Assembly (NCBI GenBank): GCA_900766185.1
Contig: CAAFUL010000125.1
Coordinates: 1 to 64,000, forward strand
Length of the DNA: 64,000 nucleotides
Source: an uncultured Johnsonella sp.
GTDB lineage: Bacteria > Bacillota > Clostridia > Lachnospirales > Lachnospiraceae
Reading direction: 5' to 3'
The notes below the pieces were generated by a model. That model was not told the DNA's origin and ran no database searches. It saw only the letters and a program-made list of their open reading frames with translations. A program made the position numbers and the translations under genes. This document shows, piece by piece, positions 35,934 through 43,355 of the stretch. Position 1 is the first letter of the stretch; every line of letters begins with the position of its first letter.

Positions 35934-36350
35934 ATGTTATTAAATAAAACAAAGGCTTTAGCACTTATTTCAGGTTTGGTTTTATCGGGACTTGTAAGTG
36001 CATGTTCAAATAATCAGTCAGCTCAAAGCAGCGCAGTAGCGGCAGATAGTTCGGCGGCAGAAAGTGCAGGTGCTCAAAGTTCAGAAACTGTGGCTACAAC
36101 TGTAGCGGTAACAGCGCCCCTACCGGCTGAGAATGAAGATATAGGTCCTGAAAGAGCTAAGGAAATTGCCTTGGAAAAAGCCGGAGTAAAGGCAGAGGAT
36201 ACTTTATTTATTAATGCTCATCTTGATAGGGATGACGGAAGAGTCGAGTATGATGTTGAGTTCCAAAGCGGAAATACCGAGTATGAGGTAAGCGTAGATG
36301 CTGTTACAGGTGAAATAAATGAGTTTTCAAGTGAAGATGTAAATGACTAA
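35934..36350 (+). CDS. Lipoprotein with PepSY domain
   Basis: A 138-residue lipoprotein. The signal peptide ends in a lipobox cysteine (SGLVSAC, about residue 24). A Ser/Ala/Gln-rich linker follows to about residue 60, then one PepSY domain (IGPERAKEIALEKAGV, then YDVEFQSGNTEYEVSVDAVTGEINEF). The domain aligns by eye with the secreted protein at 34.2 kb. Both may belong to the same regulon of the upstream two-component system. A terminator hairpin lies right after it. Confidence 0.8.
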   Translation: MLLNKTKALALISGLVLSGLVSACSNNQSAQSSAVAADSSAAESAGAQSSETVATTVAVTAPLPAENEDIGPERAKEIALEKAGVKAEDTLFINAHLDRDDGRVEYDVEFQSGNTEYEVSVDAVTGEINEFSSEDVND

Positions 36351-36357
36351 CTAATAT

Positions 36358-36405
36358 AAAGCTGTTGCGAAGTAGATAAAAATCTATGTAGCAACGGCTT
36401 TTTTA
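36358..36405 (+). terminator. Terminator after the PepSY lipoprotein gene
   Basis: AAAGCTGTTGC pairs with GCAACGGCTT around an inner TAGAT-AAAA-ATCTA hairpin, followed by TTTTTT. Confidence 0.8.
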
Positions 36406-36431
36406 TATGTAAAGACAGTTTTATACAAAAA

Positions 36432-36523
36432 GGGCTGTTGCATTTTAAGACATCACAGCGGATAACGGCAGTGTGTTCAAACACTGCCGTATCTTGTGTC
36501 AACTTTCTATTTTGCAACAGCCC
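36432..36523. repeat. MITE-like element, copy 2
   Basis: A 92-base stretch with perfect 11-base inverted ends (GGGCTGTTGCA / TGCAACAGCCC). Inside is a strong hairpin, CGGCAGTGT with ACACTGCCG. The left end matches copy 1 at 21906 in GCATTTTAAGA, and the outer ends are related. It sits between convergent genes, so a role as terminator for one of them is not excluded. Confidence 0.6.
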
Positions 36524-36587
36524 GTTAATTTAAGACTAATAGTTTTTATAATAATTTCTACATTTATAATAGTTTTAATAACAAAAA

Positions 36588-38000
36588 TTATGATGTTATT
36601 TCACCCATTTCTTCAGGTCTATCCTTATCATAGACTTCATTTGCATCAAATAAGTCTTTTAACTTGGCATTTTCGGGATCATGTATGTCTTTCCACATTC
36701 TGTATCCGTCCAAGTTTCTTCTTCCCTGTCTCATATACTCCTTATCTATTTGTACCCAGTAAGGAGATGATGAATCTACATTGCAAAAATATCTGAATCC
36801 TTGGTCTCTTAGGTATACATAGCGGGTATTATCATTAGTATAATTATGCCAGCTTCCCACATCGGTACCGAAGGGGTAGATAAGTATATCGGTTTCGCCT
36901 ACCAAGGTTTCAACTTCGTTTTGCCATTTATCACAGTCGGTTTTAAAAGCCTCTTCAGATTCCTTGCTAAGATGTCTGTGTCCCCAGCTGTGAGAAGCTA
37001 TTTCCCAACCGTCTGCTCTTAATGCGTTGGCTATTTCGGTCGCCTTCTTTTTATCCTCTTCATAAGTAGGGTTTTCTGAGTAAGAAGGTGCGGTTCTGTA
37101 ACCGAAGATACCGTTATAACCCGTTAAGGCTATTATAGCCTTAGCTCTCTTATAAGAAAAATCAGGATGTTTGTCTATAAATTTATTAAGTATAGGTATA
37201 AGGTCATAATCTCCAACCTTACTTGTACCGTCATCCATGTCCATTTCGGTAGTTACTCTGCCGTCTTCGCCTATAACCAATCGACTTGCAAAACCGTCTC
37301 CTACCATATATTCATAATAACAGACATCATCTTGTGACATAACTATAGGAGTTTTACCCGGCGGAAGCATAATATCCTTAGGTGTCATAACATACTCTCC
37401 GGTACTTTCGTCCTTTTCCATGGCTGCAATATCGTGAATTCTTACAAGAACAAATCCCTTCTCGTATAAGATATCAAGTATCTTTTCAAATTCACCTACA
37501 GTAGTCATGACCTGATTATAACTCATTTGTTTTCTGTCTCCGTCAAAAGCCTTTGATTTATCAACTATTAAGCTGTGGAAGAATACATGAGGCACTTTTT
37601 CAGGATCTTGTCTTACCAAAGTTGACTTGGTCTCGTTATATTTTGCAATAGCTTCGGATACCTTAGGGTCATCTTTGAAATTTTCATTAGAAGACAGAAG
37701 CTCTATGGCTTTATCGTAATCATACCCAAGTGCTAATCTGTCAGCCTTATTTAACAAATCTTCCAACTCCGCCTCCTGTACCTGTGCAGATTGTTCTACA
37801 GTGGTATTTTCAGCACTTGAAGGTGTTGAGTTTTTAGATTTCTTTGAAGCAAAGAATTTGAAAGCAAAGATGGCTCCCGTAACGATAATACATAGTATTA
37901 ATATAATAACAAATATAAGCAGGAAAGTCCTTCTTCTTTTTTTTCTTCTTCTGCTGTGAAAATTACTTTTGTTTAACCTGCTGTAATCATATTTAGACAT
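36588..38000 (-). CDS. Polysaccharide deacetylase family protein, membrane anchored
   Basis: A 470-residue protein. A very basic N-terminus (SRRRKKRRRTF) precedes one membrane helix (about 27-50), and then an extracellular part with a helical spacer. The NodB-type carbohydrate esterase 4 domain follows: MSQDDVCYYEY carries the metal/catalytic aspartate region and IASHSWGHRHLS the H-x3-H metal site; both are recognisable but the first departs from the usual TFDDG. It ends DKDRPEEMGEITS. Substrates of the family are peptidoglycan or chitin-type amino sugars; a wall-modifying role is likely. Its ribosome site GGAGG lies within the last codons of apgM, so translation is coupled. Confidence 0.8.
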   Translation of the reverse strand: MSKYDYSRLNKSNFHSRRRKKRRRTFLLIFVIILILCIIVTGAIFAFKFFASKKSKNSTPSSAENTTVEQSAQVQEAELEDLLNKADRLALGYDYDKAIELLSSNENFKDDPKVSEAIAKYNETKSTLVRQDPEKVPHVFFHSLIVDKSKAFDGDRKQMSYNQVMTTVGEFEKILDILYEKGFVLVRIHDIAAMEKDESTGEYVMTPKDIMLPPGKTPIVMSQDDVCYYEYMVGDGFASRLVIGEDGRVTTEMDMDDGTSKVGDYDLIPILNKFIDKHPDFSYKRAKAIIALTGYNGIFGYRTAPSYSENPTYEEDKKKATEIANALRADGWEIASHSWGHRHLSKESEEAFKTDCDKWQNEVETLVGETDILIYPFGTDVGSWHNYTNDNTRYVYLRDQGFRYFCNVDSSSPYWVQIDKEYMRQGRRNLDGYRMWKDIHDPENAKLKDLFDANEVYDKDRPEEMGEITS

Positions 38001-38001
38001 A

Positions 38002-39222
38002 CTACCTCCACATAAATTCAGAATCTAACATTTTATCAATTAAAGTATGGGCTTCTTCCAAGTAAATACCACTTTCTTTAGCACTTTTTTCACTGTAATC
38101 TGCTAATTTTTGCTTATAGTCTGTGTCGGATCTGTAAAGTAAAAACGGTACGGGATCATCCGTATGTGTTTTAATACTTACAGGAGTGGGATGATCGGGA
38201 AGAAAAAGCAGGGTAAAATCTTCTGTTGATTTACCTAAGTTTTCTATAAGAGGCTTGATAATTAATGCATCTATTTTTTCTATAGCTAAAATCTTACCTG
38301 TTAAATCACCACGATGGGCACATTCATCAGGAGCTTCAAGATGCATATATAAAAAATCTTCGTTTTTATTCAGTAAAGCGTCAAGACCGACATTTAATTT
38401 TGCCGTATAGTCTGTATTAAGTGTAGCGGTAGCTCCTTTAACATTAGGAACATTAAGTCCTGCCATAATACCTATTCCCTTGATTAAATCAACACCGGAA
38501 ACTACGGTACCGCATAGTTTATATTTCTCATAAAAACTTTTGACCGGCTTAAGTCTCCCTTCCCCCCATAGCCATATAGAATTAGCCGCTTTTAGTCCCT
38601 TTGCTTTTCTGTCCTTATTGATAGGATGAGCTTTAAGCAACTCATAGCTTTTTGCCATAAGTTCAAGGAATGTTTTATCTTTGGGTAAATAGCCAAATAT
38701 ACATTTATCAACTATATCATGCGGAGGTGCACAACAAAGATTTGCCTTAAGATTTTTAACCAGCAAACAATGCCTGTAAGATATCCCTGCATAAAAGTGA
38801 TAGATCTCGTTACCCAGTTTTTTATTTATAAATTCAATAAGTTCTTTTGCCTCTTCGGTTTCTATGCCTCCTGCACAAAAATCAAGCATAATTTTTTTAT
38901 CATAATACTCATTTTCAGAAAGAGTTACCAGATTGCACCTTACAGCAAGGTCTGATTTGTCAATATCTATACCCATTCCCACAGCTTCTATGGGTGAACG
39001 CCCTGTATAAAATTTTAAGGGGTCATAACCGAGTATAGACAAATTGGCAACATCGCTTCCGGGTACCATACCCTTTGGAACAGTTCTTACCAATCCTATA
39101 ACGGATTTGGGTAGAATTGAATTGATTGCCGCCTTTTTAGCAAGCTCTATGGGAGTTTTATTTCCAAGGCTGCCAATAGGATAATCTGCCATACCGTCTG
39201 CCAGTACTATAATGTATTTCAT
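38002..39222 (-). CDS. apgM: Cofactor-independent phosphoglycerate mutase, ApgM type
   Basis: A 406-residue enzyme of the alkaline-phosphatase superfamily that interconverts 3- and 2-phosphoglycerate. Visible signatures include VLADGMADYP at the N-terminus (metal ligand), GLVRTVPKGMVPGSDVANLS with the phosphorylated serine, YTGRSPIEAVGMGI, and HLEAPDECAHRGD and FLPDHPTP for later metal ligands. This is the archaeal-type family, smaller than GpmI. It is followed by the deacetylase gene with a one-base gap. The joint expression of a glycolytic mutase with a wall deacetylase is unusual but the genes may simply share a promoter. It is divergent from the AI-2E family transporter at 39.4 kb. Confidence 0.9.
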   Translation of the reverse strand: MKYIIVLADGMADYPIGSLGNKTPIELAKKAAINSILPKSVIGLVRTVPKGMVPGSDVANLSILGYDPLKFYTGRSPIEAVGMGIDIDKSDLAVRCNLVTLSENEYYDKKIMLDFCAGGIETEEAKELIEFINKKLGNEIYHFYAGISYRHCLLVKNLKANLCCAPPHDIVDKCIFGYLPKDKTFLELMAKSYELLKAHPINKDRKAKGLKAANSIWLWGEGRLKPVKSFYEKYKLCGTVVSGVDLIKGIGIMAGLNVPNVKGATATLNTDYTAKLNVGLDALLNKNEDFLYMHLEAPDECAHRGDLTGKILAIEKIDALIIKPLIENLGKSTEDFTLLFLPDHPTPVSIKTHTDDPVPFLLYRSDTDYKQKLADYSEKSAKESGIYLEEAHTLIDKMLDSEFMWR

Positions 39223-39406
39223 AGTTGATTATGCTTAAAAGCCCTTTCCTTTTAACCTAGGAAAAGTATATAACAAATTATTTCCAAAGACAAGTGATAA
39301 GAAAAGAAGTCACATAAAAATCACTATGCAAAAACTTATATTGACAGAAAACTAAAGCCTATGTATATTTGATTTTTAAGTAAAAATTTATTATGGGAGT
39401 TTAATT

Positions 39407-40498
39407 ATGAGAAGAAGGTTAAGAGCTTTAATGCCATACTCTATAATCATTTTTTTGTTATTTTTACTGATAAGATATTGGGACGGACTGATGTCAGGGG
39501 CGGCTAAGCTTGTAACAGTGTCCTCAAGTCTTATAACAGGTGTGGTTATGGCATATATACTTAATATTATTATGTCATTTTATGAAAAAAGATTTTTATT
39601 AAAGTTTCGTATGAAGAAGAGTATTATGCGAACAATATCAATACTGCTTACTGTTATAAGTTTTATAGTGTTTACGATCTTAATACTTATAATTGTAATA
39701 CCTCAGCTTCAAACAGCGATTAATACACTGGCAAAGCAAATACCGACTATATATGGTAATGTAGTTGCTTTTATAGATATATTGAAAAAGGAACCTTATA
39801 TATCTGAGTATATAGATGAAATTATGCCTACTCAAAGCTCTATAAGTAAAAGTGTAGCTATGATAGTAGATTTTATTACTAAAGGAGGAGGTTTAAGTTT
39901 ACTTGATGCAATAAAGTCGGCTATGGATCTGACTATGGTAACCTTTATGGGATTTATTTTTGCTATTTATATATTGGCAGGAAAAGAGGGCTTAGCTGAT
40001 AAGTTTAAGCTGATACAGCAAAAGTTCCTAAAGCCAAAAGTCATAGAAAGAATGGATTACATTATGTCCGTAATCAATAAATCCTATACGAATTTTATTA
40101 TAGGACAGTTTTTTGAGGCTATAATACTGGGAGTTTTATGCAGTGTGGGAATGATGATATTCGGATTTCCTTATGCGGCTATGGTGGGAGTTGTAGTAGG
40201 CGTTACTGCGCTTATACCTGTGTTTGGGGCTTATATAGGAGGAATAGTAGGGTTTTTGATGGTATTTACCTCGTCCGCTCCAAAGGCACTGTTTTTTTTA
40301 CTGTATCTTATGATACTGCAGCAGCTTGAAAATCAACTTATATATCCGAGGGTTGTGGGAAGCTCTATAGGGCTGCCGGGGATATGGGTATTTGCGGCAG
40401 TGGTTATAGGAGGAGGGCTGTTCGGAGTTGTGGGAATGATGTTTTTGATACCGCTTACGGCAGCACTTTATAAGTTGTTTAATGAGTATTTGGAGTAG
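39407..40498 (+). CDS. AI-2E family transporter (PerM/YueF type)
   Basis: A 363-residue membrane protein with seven to eight hydrophobic segments. The central and C-terminal family motifs are present: YAAMVGVVVGVTALIPVFGAY, FGVVGMMFLIPLTAALYKL and a QQLENQLIYPRVVG segment that matches the family consensus. The family includes exporters of signal molecules and cation antiporters; the substrate is not predictable. A second family member, 410 residues, is at 53.3 kb. The gene starts after a strong purine-rich region, though the ribosome site (GGGAG) is only moderate. Confidence 0.85.
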   Translation: MRRRLRALMPYSIIIFLLFLLIRYWDGLMSGAAKLVTVSSSLITGVVMAYILNIIMSFYEKRFLLKFRMKKSIMRTISILLTVISFIVFTILILIIVIPQLQTAINTLAKQIPTIYGNVVAFIDILKKEPYISEYIDEIMPTQSSISKSVAMIVDFITKGGGLSLLDAIKSAMDLTMVTFMGFIFAIYILAGKEGLADKFKLIQQKFLKPKVIERMDYIMSVINKSYTNFIIGQFFEAIILGVLCSVGMMIFGFPYAAMVGVVVGVTALIPVFGAYIGGIVGFLMVFTSSAPKALFFLLYLMILQQLENQLIYPRVVGSSIGLPGIWVFAAVVIGGGLFGVVGMMFLIPLTAALYKLFNEYLE

Positions 40499-40501
40499 TG
40501 T

Positions 40502-40575
40502 GAAATCACCTGCCCTTCAAAAAGGGGGCGAAATCACCTGCCCTTCAAAGGGGGATGAAATCACCTGCCCTTCAA
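40502..40575. repeat. Three direct copies of a 20-base motif
   Basis: GAAATCACCTGCCCTTCAA occurs at 40502, 40530 and 40557, period 27-28 bases. The complement of the same motif recurs at 40727-40745 and 40814-40832. It is just downstream of the AI-2E family gene. The spacers are under ten bases, so this is not a CRISPR array. Confidence 0.8.
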
Positions 40576-40741
40576 TCTTACTCACAGTTTTTTCTTAAAG
40601 CTTCGACAAATTGGCACAGACTGCGGAACTCACTTGCTCACCAAAGACCGGTGAGCTGCGTTCAAACAAGTCCTCGTCTGTGCAATTTGTAGCTCGCTTT
40701 ATCGAAAAAACTAAGCGTTAAAAAGATTGAAGGGCAGGTGA
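40561..40741. repeat. Long imperfect palindrome
   Basis: The outer 19 bases, TCACCTGCCCTTCAATCTT (40561-40579), are perfectly inverted at 40723-40741. Inside, AGTTTTTTC, ACAAATTG and CACAGAC are matched by their complements, down to a central GCTCACC-GGTGAGC hairpin. Nearly all of the 181 bases can fold on themselves. The symmetrical layout suggests a mobile or structural palindromic element. No reading frame of note is inside. Confidence 0.8.
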
Positions 40742-40921
40742 TTTCTTTGTCACAGAGGCGTAGGAAATATAAGTTGTATGTGAAGCCGTTTTATAAAAAT
40801 AAGTGTTTCAGAGATCAAAGGGCAGGTGATTTCTTTGTCACAGAGGCGTAGGAAATATAAGTTTTATGGTAAGTTGTTTTATAAGAATAAGTGTTTCAGA
40901 GGTCAAAGGTAAGGTGCTTTC
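40742..40921. repeat. Two tandem copies of a unit of about 87 bases
   Basis: Both copies begin TTTCTTTGTCACAGAGGCGT, continue AGGAAATATAAGTT, and end near AAGTGTTTCAGAG and TCAAAGG. They start at about 40742 and 40829. The first is closed by the same AGGGCAGGTGATTT motif as in the neighbouring repeat; the second ends in a degraded version. Confidence 0.75.
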
Positions 40922-41103
40922 TACATGAACTTGGAAGCTTTAAGTAATTTTTGATAGTATATATTATAGCTTTTGCTGAATGTTCTAATAAGAGGAATTG
41001 CTATTTCATAGTATTTATTATCTATCATAAATTGCTGCAATTTATCCTGAATTTGTTTTATCATGCTATTTTGATACTCTTCGCTGTTTTTATAATTTTC
41101 ATA
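40921..41103 (-). pseudogene. Short coding remnant or small protein, unknown
   Basis: On the minus strand an open frame of 60 codons from an ATG (complement 41101-41103) runs to a stop at 40921-40923. It contains EEYQNSMIKQIQDKLQQFMI and ends YYQKLLKASKFM, with a coding-like amphipathic helical composition. There is no ribosome site before the ATG, so it looks like the 3' end of a lost gene. A GTG at 41133 would extend it by ten codons. Downstream it runs into the repeats. Confidence 0.35.
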
Positions 41104-41143
41104 TTGTGAAATCGTATCCTTATTTTTTTCACAGATATTTTAT

Positions 41144-41185
41144 TGAATTATACTTAATAATGTGTTATACTCTCACTATAACACA
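41144..41185 (+). promoter_or_regulatory. Promoter with operator palindrome before the GntR-type regulator
   Basis: TTGAAT (41144-41149), a 16-base spacer and TATACT (41166-41171) form a promoter. The palindrome TGTGTTAT (41161-41168) with ATAACACA (41178-41185), 9-base centre, overlaps the -10. This is the expected form of a GntR/YtrA-family operator, so the operon is probably autoregulated. Confidence 0.7.
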
Positions 41186-41206
41186 TATAATTAAGAGGTA
41201 TATATT

Positions 41207-41581
41207 ATGGATTTGTATATAGACTTTAATAGTGAAGAAGCTCTCTATATACAGTTATGTAATCAAATAATACTGGGTATTGCCACATCCAAGCTAAGAG
41301 AGGGGGAGTCTCTGCCTTCGGTAAGGCAGATGGCGGATGATATAGGTATAAATATGCATACAGTCAATAAGGCATATTCGATACTCAAAAGAGAGGGCTT
41401 TATAAAACTGGACAGAAGAAAAGGCGCTATTATATCCATAGATATGGATAAATTAAGAGTACTGGAAGGTATGAAAAGAGATATATCGGTAGCGGTTGCA
41501 AGAGGTATATGCAATGGAGTGGCAAGAGAAGAAGCTCATGCTATTATAGATGATTTATATGATGACTTAACGAGGTACTAA
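41207..41581 (+). CDS. GntR-family (YtrA-type) transcriptional regulator
   Basis: A 124-residue protein. The N-terminal winged helix (about residues 8-72) has the GntR pattern ALYIQLCNQIILGIATSKL and SLPSVRQMADDIGINMHTVNKAY. It has only a short C-terminal helix pair, which is typical of the YtrA subfamily of small dimerising repressors. It is the first gene ahead of mcsA-mcsB-clpC, where ctsR is found in Bacillus and many clostridia; there is no CtsR-like protein in the window. An operator-like palindrome overlaps its promoter. I infer that it controls the operon. Its last 20 codons are duplicated immediately downstream. Confidence 0.85.
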   Translation: MDLYIDFNSEEALYIQLCNQIILGIATSKLREGESLPSVRQMADDIGINMHTVNKAYSILKREGFIKLDRRKGAIISIDMDKLRVLEGMKRDISVAVARGICNGVAREEAHAIIDDLYDDLTRY

Positions 41582-41727
41582 TTACCTCTTAGATCTATGG
41601 AGATATTAATATGCTATGTGAAGCAAGAGAAGAAGCCCATGTTATTATAGATGATTTATACGATGACTTGACGAGGTACTAATTACCTCTTAGGTCTATT
41701 AAGGAGATATTAAATATGCTATGTGAA
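41522..41727 (+). repeat. Imperfect tandem duplication of about 101 bases across the gntR end and mcsA start
   Basis: Unit 1 (41522-41622) runs from the last 20 codons of the regulator, through the intergenic spacer, to ATGCTATGTGAA. Unit 2 (41623-41727) repeats it with few changes and contains the true mcsA start. Between the coding parts I see four base changes: three are synonymous and one changes Ala to Val. Confidence 0.85.
41611..41682 (+). CDS. Chimeric 23-residue mini-ORF created by the duplication
   Basis: ATG at 41611 begins with the first four residues of McsA (MLCE) and continues in frame with the last 19 residues of the regulator (AREEAHVIIDDLYDDLTRY). A GGAG site lies about nine bases upstream. 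It may be translated, but nothing more supports a function. Confidence 0.35.
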   Translation: MLCEAREEAHVIIDDLYDDLTRY

Positions 41728-42249
41728 AAATGCAAGATCAGAGAAGCAAACATTCAATATACGGAAATAATAAACGGAGTGCAAAGAGATCACCATTTCT
41801 GTACCCAATGTGCCAGAGAGATGGAGAATAACCCTTACGGAACGGAAGGTTTTGAAGGTGAGTTTCCATTTGCCAAGTTTTTATCAAGTTTACTTGGAGA
41901 GGTGGAAAAATCAGCCAGAAACAACCAGACTTCAAGCATTGTCTGTCCTAATTGCAAAACCTCCTATGATGAATTTATAAGTTCATCAAAGTTTGGATGT
42001 AAAGAATGTTATGAAGTGTTTGGCATACTTATTGCCGACAATATCAAGCAATTACAAGGCAGCGATATACACAAGGGTAAAAAGCCCAAGTATATGAAGG
42101 CGCAGTCAAGAGTTGTGCATATAGACAGTGTAAATGAAGTGGATGAGTTAAAACGCAGGCTTGGAATAGCACTTGAAGCGGAAGAGTACGAGCTGGCAGC
42201 AGAATACAGAGACAAGATAAAAGAGCTTGAAAAGGAGCAAGATGAGTAA
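41716..42249 (+). CDS. mcsA: McsA, zinc-binding activator of protein arginine kinase
   Basis: A 177-residue protein with four CXXC pairs: CEKC near residue 3, CTQC near 35, CPNC near 77 and CKEC near 96, which bind zinc. The C-terminal UVR motif (residues about 140-172, LGIALEAEEYELAAEYRDKI) interacts with ClpC. McsA stimulates McsB and helps deliver arginine-phosphorylated proteins. The ribosome site AAGGAGAT precedes the ATG at 41716. The stop overlaps the start of mcsB by eight bases. This is the usual order mcsA-mcsB-clpC. Confidence 0.92.
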   Translation: MLCEKCKIREANIQYTEIINGVQRDHHFCTQCAREMENNPYGTEGFEGEFPFAKFLSSLLGEVEKSARNNQTSSIVCPNCKTSYDEFISSSKFGCKECYEVFGILIADNIKQLQGSDIHKGKKPKYMKAQSRVVHIDSVNEVDELKRRLGIALEAEEYELAAEYRDKIKELEKEQDE

Positions 42250-43276
42250 GTGGTTCGAAGATGTAAAATTAAAAACAGATTATAATTATGTAAGCAGCAG
42301 GGTAAGGCTTGTAAGGAATTTGGATTCTTTTGTATTTCCCGACAGGTTAAGCCAAGCGGATTCACAGGTCTTGCTTGACGGAATGCTTACACAACTTTCG
42401 GATATAAATGAGTACTATGAAAAAGAACTTAATGTAGTACATTTGAATACCATGTCGGATATAGAAAAACAAACCTTAAAAGAAAGAAGAGTTATTAATT
42501 CATCCATTGCTGCCAAGAAGACTGCAACAGGTCTTATATACAGTGATGAAGAGGAGCTTAGTCTTGTACTTAACGGAGAGGATCATATAAGGCTTCAGCT
42601 TTTATCCTCAGGTATGAACATAGATAAGCTTTGGAGTACGGCAGATAAATTTGATGACTATATAAATGAAAAGTTTAATTACGCATACAGTGAAAAACTT
42701 GGCTATCTTACATCCTATCCGACCAATGTAGGTACTGGTATAAGGGCAAATATAGTTATGCATCTGCCTATGCTTTCTGTAGGGAAGAATTTTACAAACC
42801 TTATTAACGGAATAAGCAGATTTGGCGTCAGTATAAAATCTGTATATGGAGATAACGGAGAGAGTTTCGGGGCTTTGTACGATATATCCAATCCCAAAAC
42901 ATTGGGGCATAGTGAAAAAGAAATCATAGATCAGGTAAGAAGAGTTGCGGTGCAGTTAAATGTGCAGGAAGACTACATAAGAAGTATGGCACTTAAAGAC
43001 CACAATATATCAATAAGGGATGAGGTGTATAAGTCTTATGGAATTCTTAAATACGCAAGGAAGCTTACATTAAAAGAGGCTCTTAATTACCTCAGTGCGG
43101 TAATGAGGGGTATAGCGGACGGGCTTATAAAGCTTGAAAATGATAAAAATGTATACGAGCTGATGTTTGGAGTACAAGTATCCAATCTTTTGCAGGAAGC
43201 CAAAAGACCTCTTTCAAAAGAAGAGTTGGATATTAAAAGAGCGGACTACATCAGAGAAAACCTTGGAAATATATAA
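42242..43276 (+). CDS. mcsB: McsB, protein arginine kinase
   Basis: A 344-residue kinase of the phosphagen (guanidino) kinase fold that phosphorylates arginines on proteins and marks them for ClpCP. Signatures include SSRVRLVRNLDSF for nucleotide binding, SLVLNGEDHIRLQLLSSGM, and GTGIRANIVMHLPML. I take the ATG at 42242 (MSKWFEDVK) because it is the conserved N-terminus; a frame upstream starts inside mcsA without a ribosome site. It overlaps mcsA by eight bases and precedes clpC by about 80 bases. Confidence 0.93.
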   Translation: MSKWFEDVKLKTDYNYVSSRVRLVRNLDSFVFPDRLSQADSQVLLDGMLTQLSDINEYYEKELNVVHLNTMSDIEKQTLKERRVINSSIAAKKTATGLIYSDEEELSLVLNGEDHIRLQLLSSGMNIDKLWSTADKFDDYINEKFNYAYSEKLGYLTSYPTNVGTGIRANIVMHLPMLSVGKNFTNLINGISRFGVSIKSVYGDNGESFGALYDISNPKTLGHSEKEIIDQVRRVAVQLNVQEDYIRSMALKDHNISIRDEVYKSYGILKYARKLTLKEALNYLSAVMRGIADGLIKLENDKNVYELMFGVQVSNLLQEAKRPLSKEELDIKRADYIRENLGNI

Positions 43277-43355
43277 TACATTAAATAAATATAGACTTTA
43301 GAAGTTTTTATATGGATATCGCTTGGAAGTCTGTATTTGCATAAGGAGAAAAAAT

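Noticed and set aside
36432..36523. Simple terminator instead of a mobile element
   Set aside because: A real terminator with T-run already sits at 36358-36405, and the ends resemble those of the element at 21906; a secondary terminator role is still possible.
40502..40575. CRISPR array
   Set aside because: Repeats are 27-28 bases apart start to start, so spacers would be under ten bases, and the motif is also inverted elsewhere. No cas genes are present.
42227..42241. Upstream start for McsB
   Set aside because: It lies inside the mcsA coding end without a ribosome site; the conserved protein starts at 42242.
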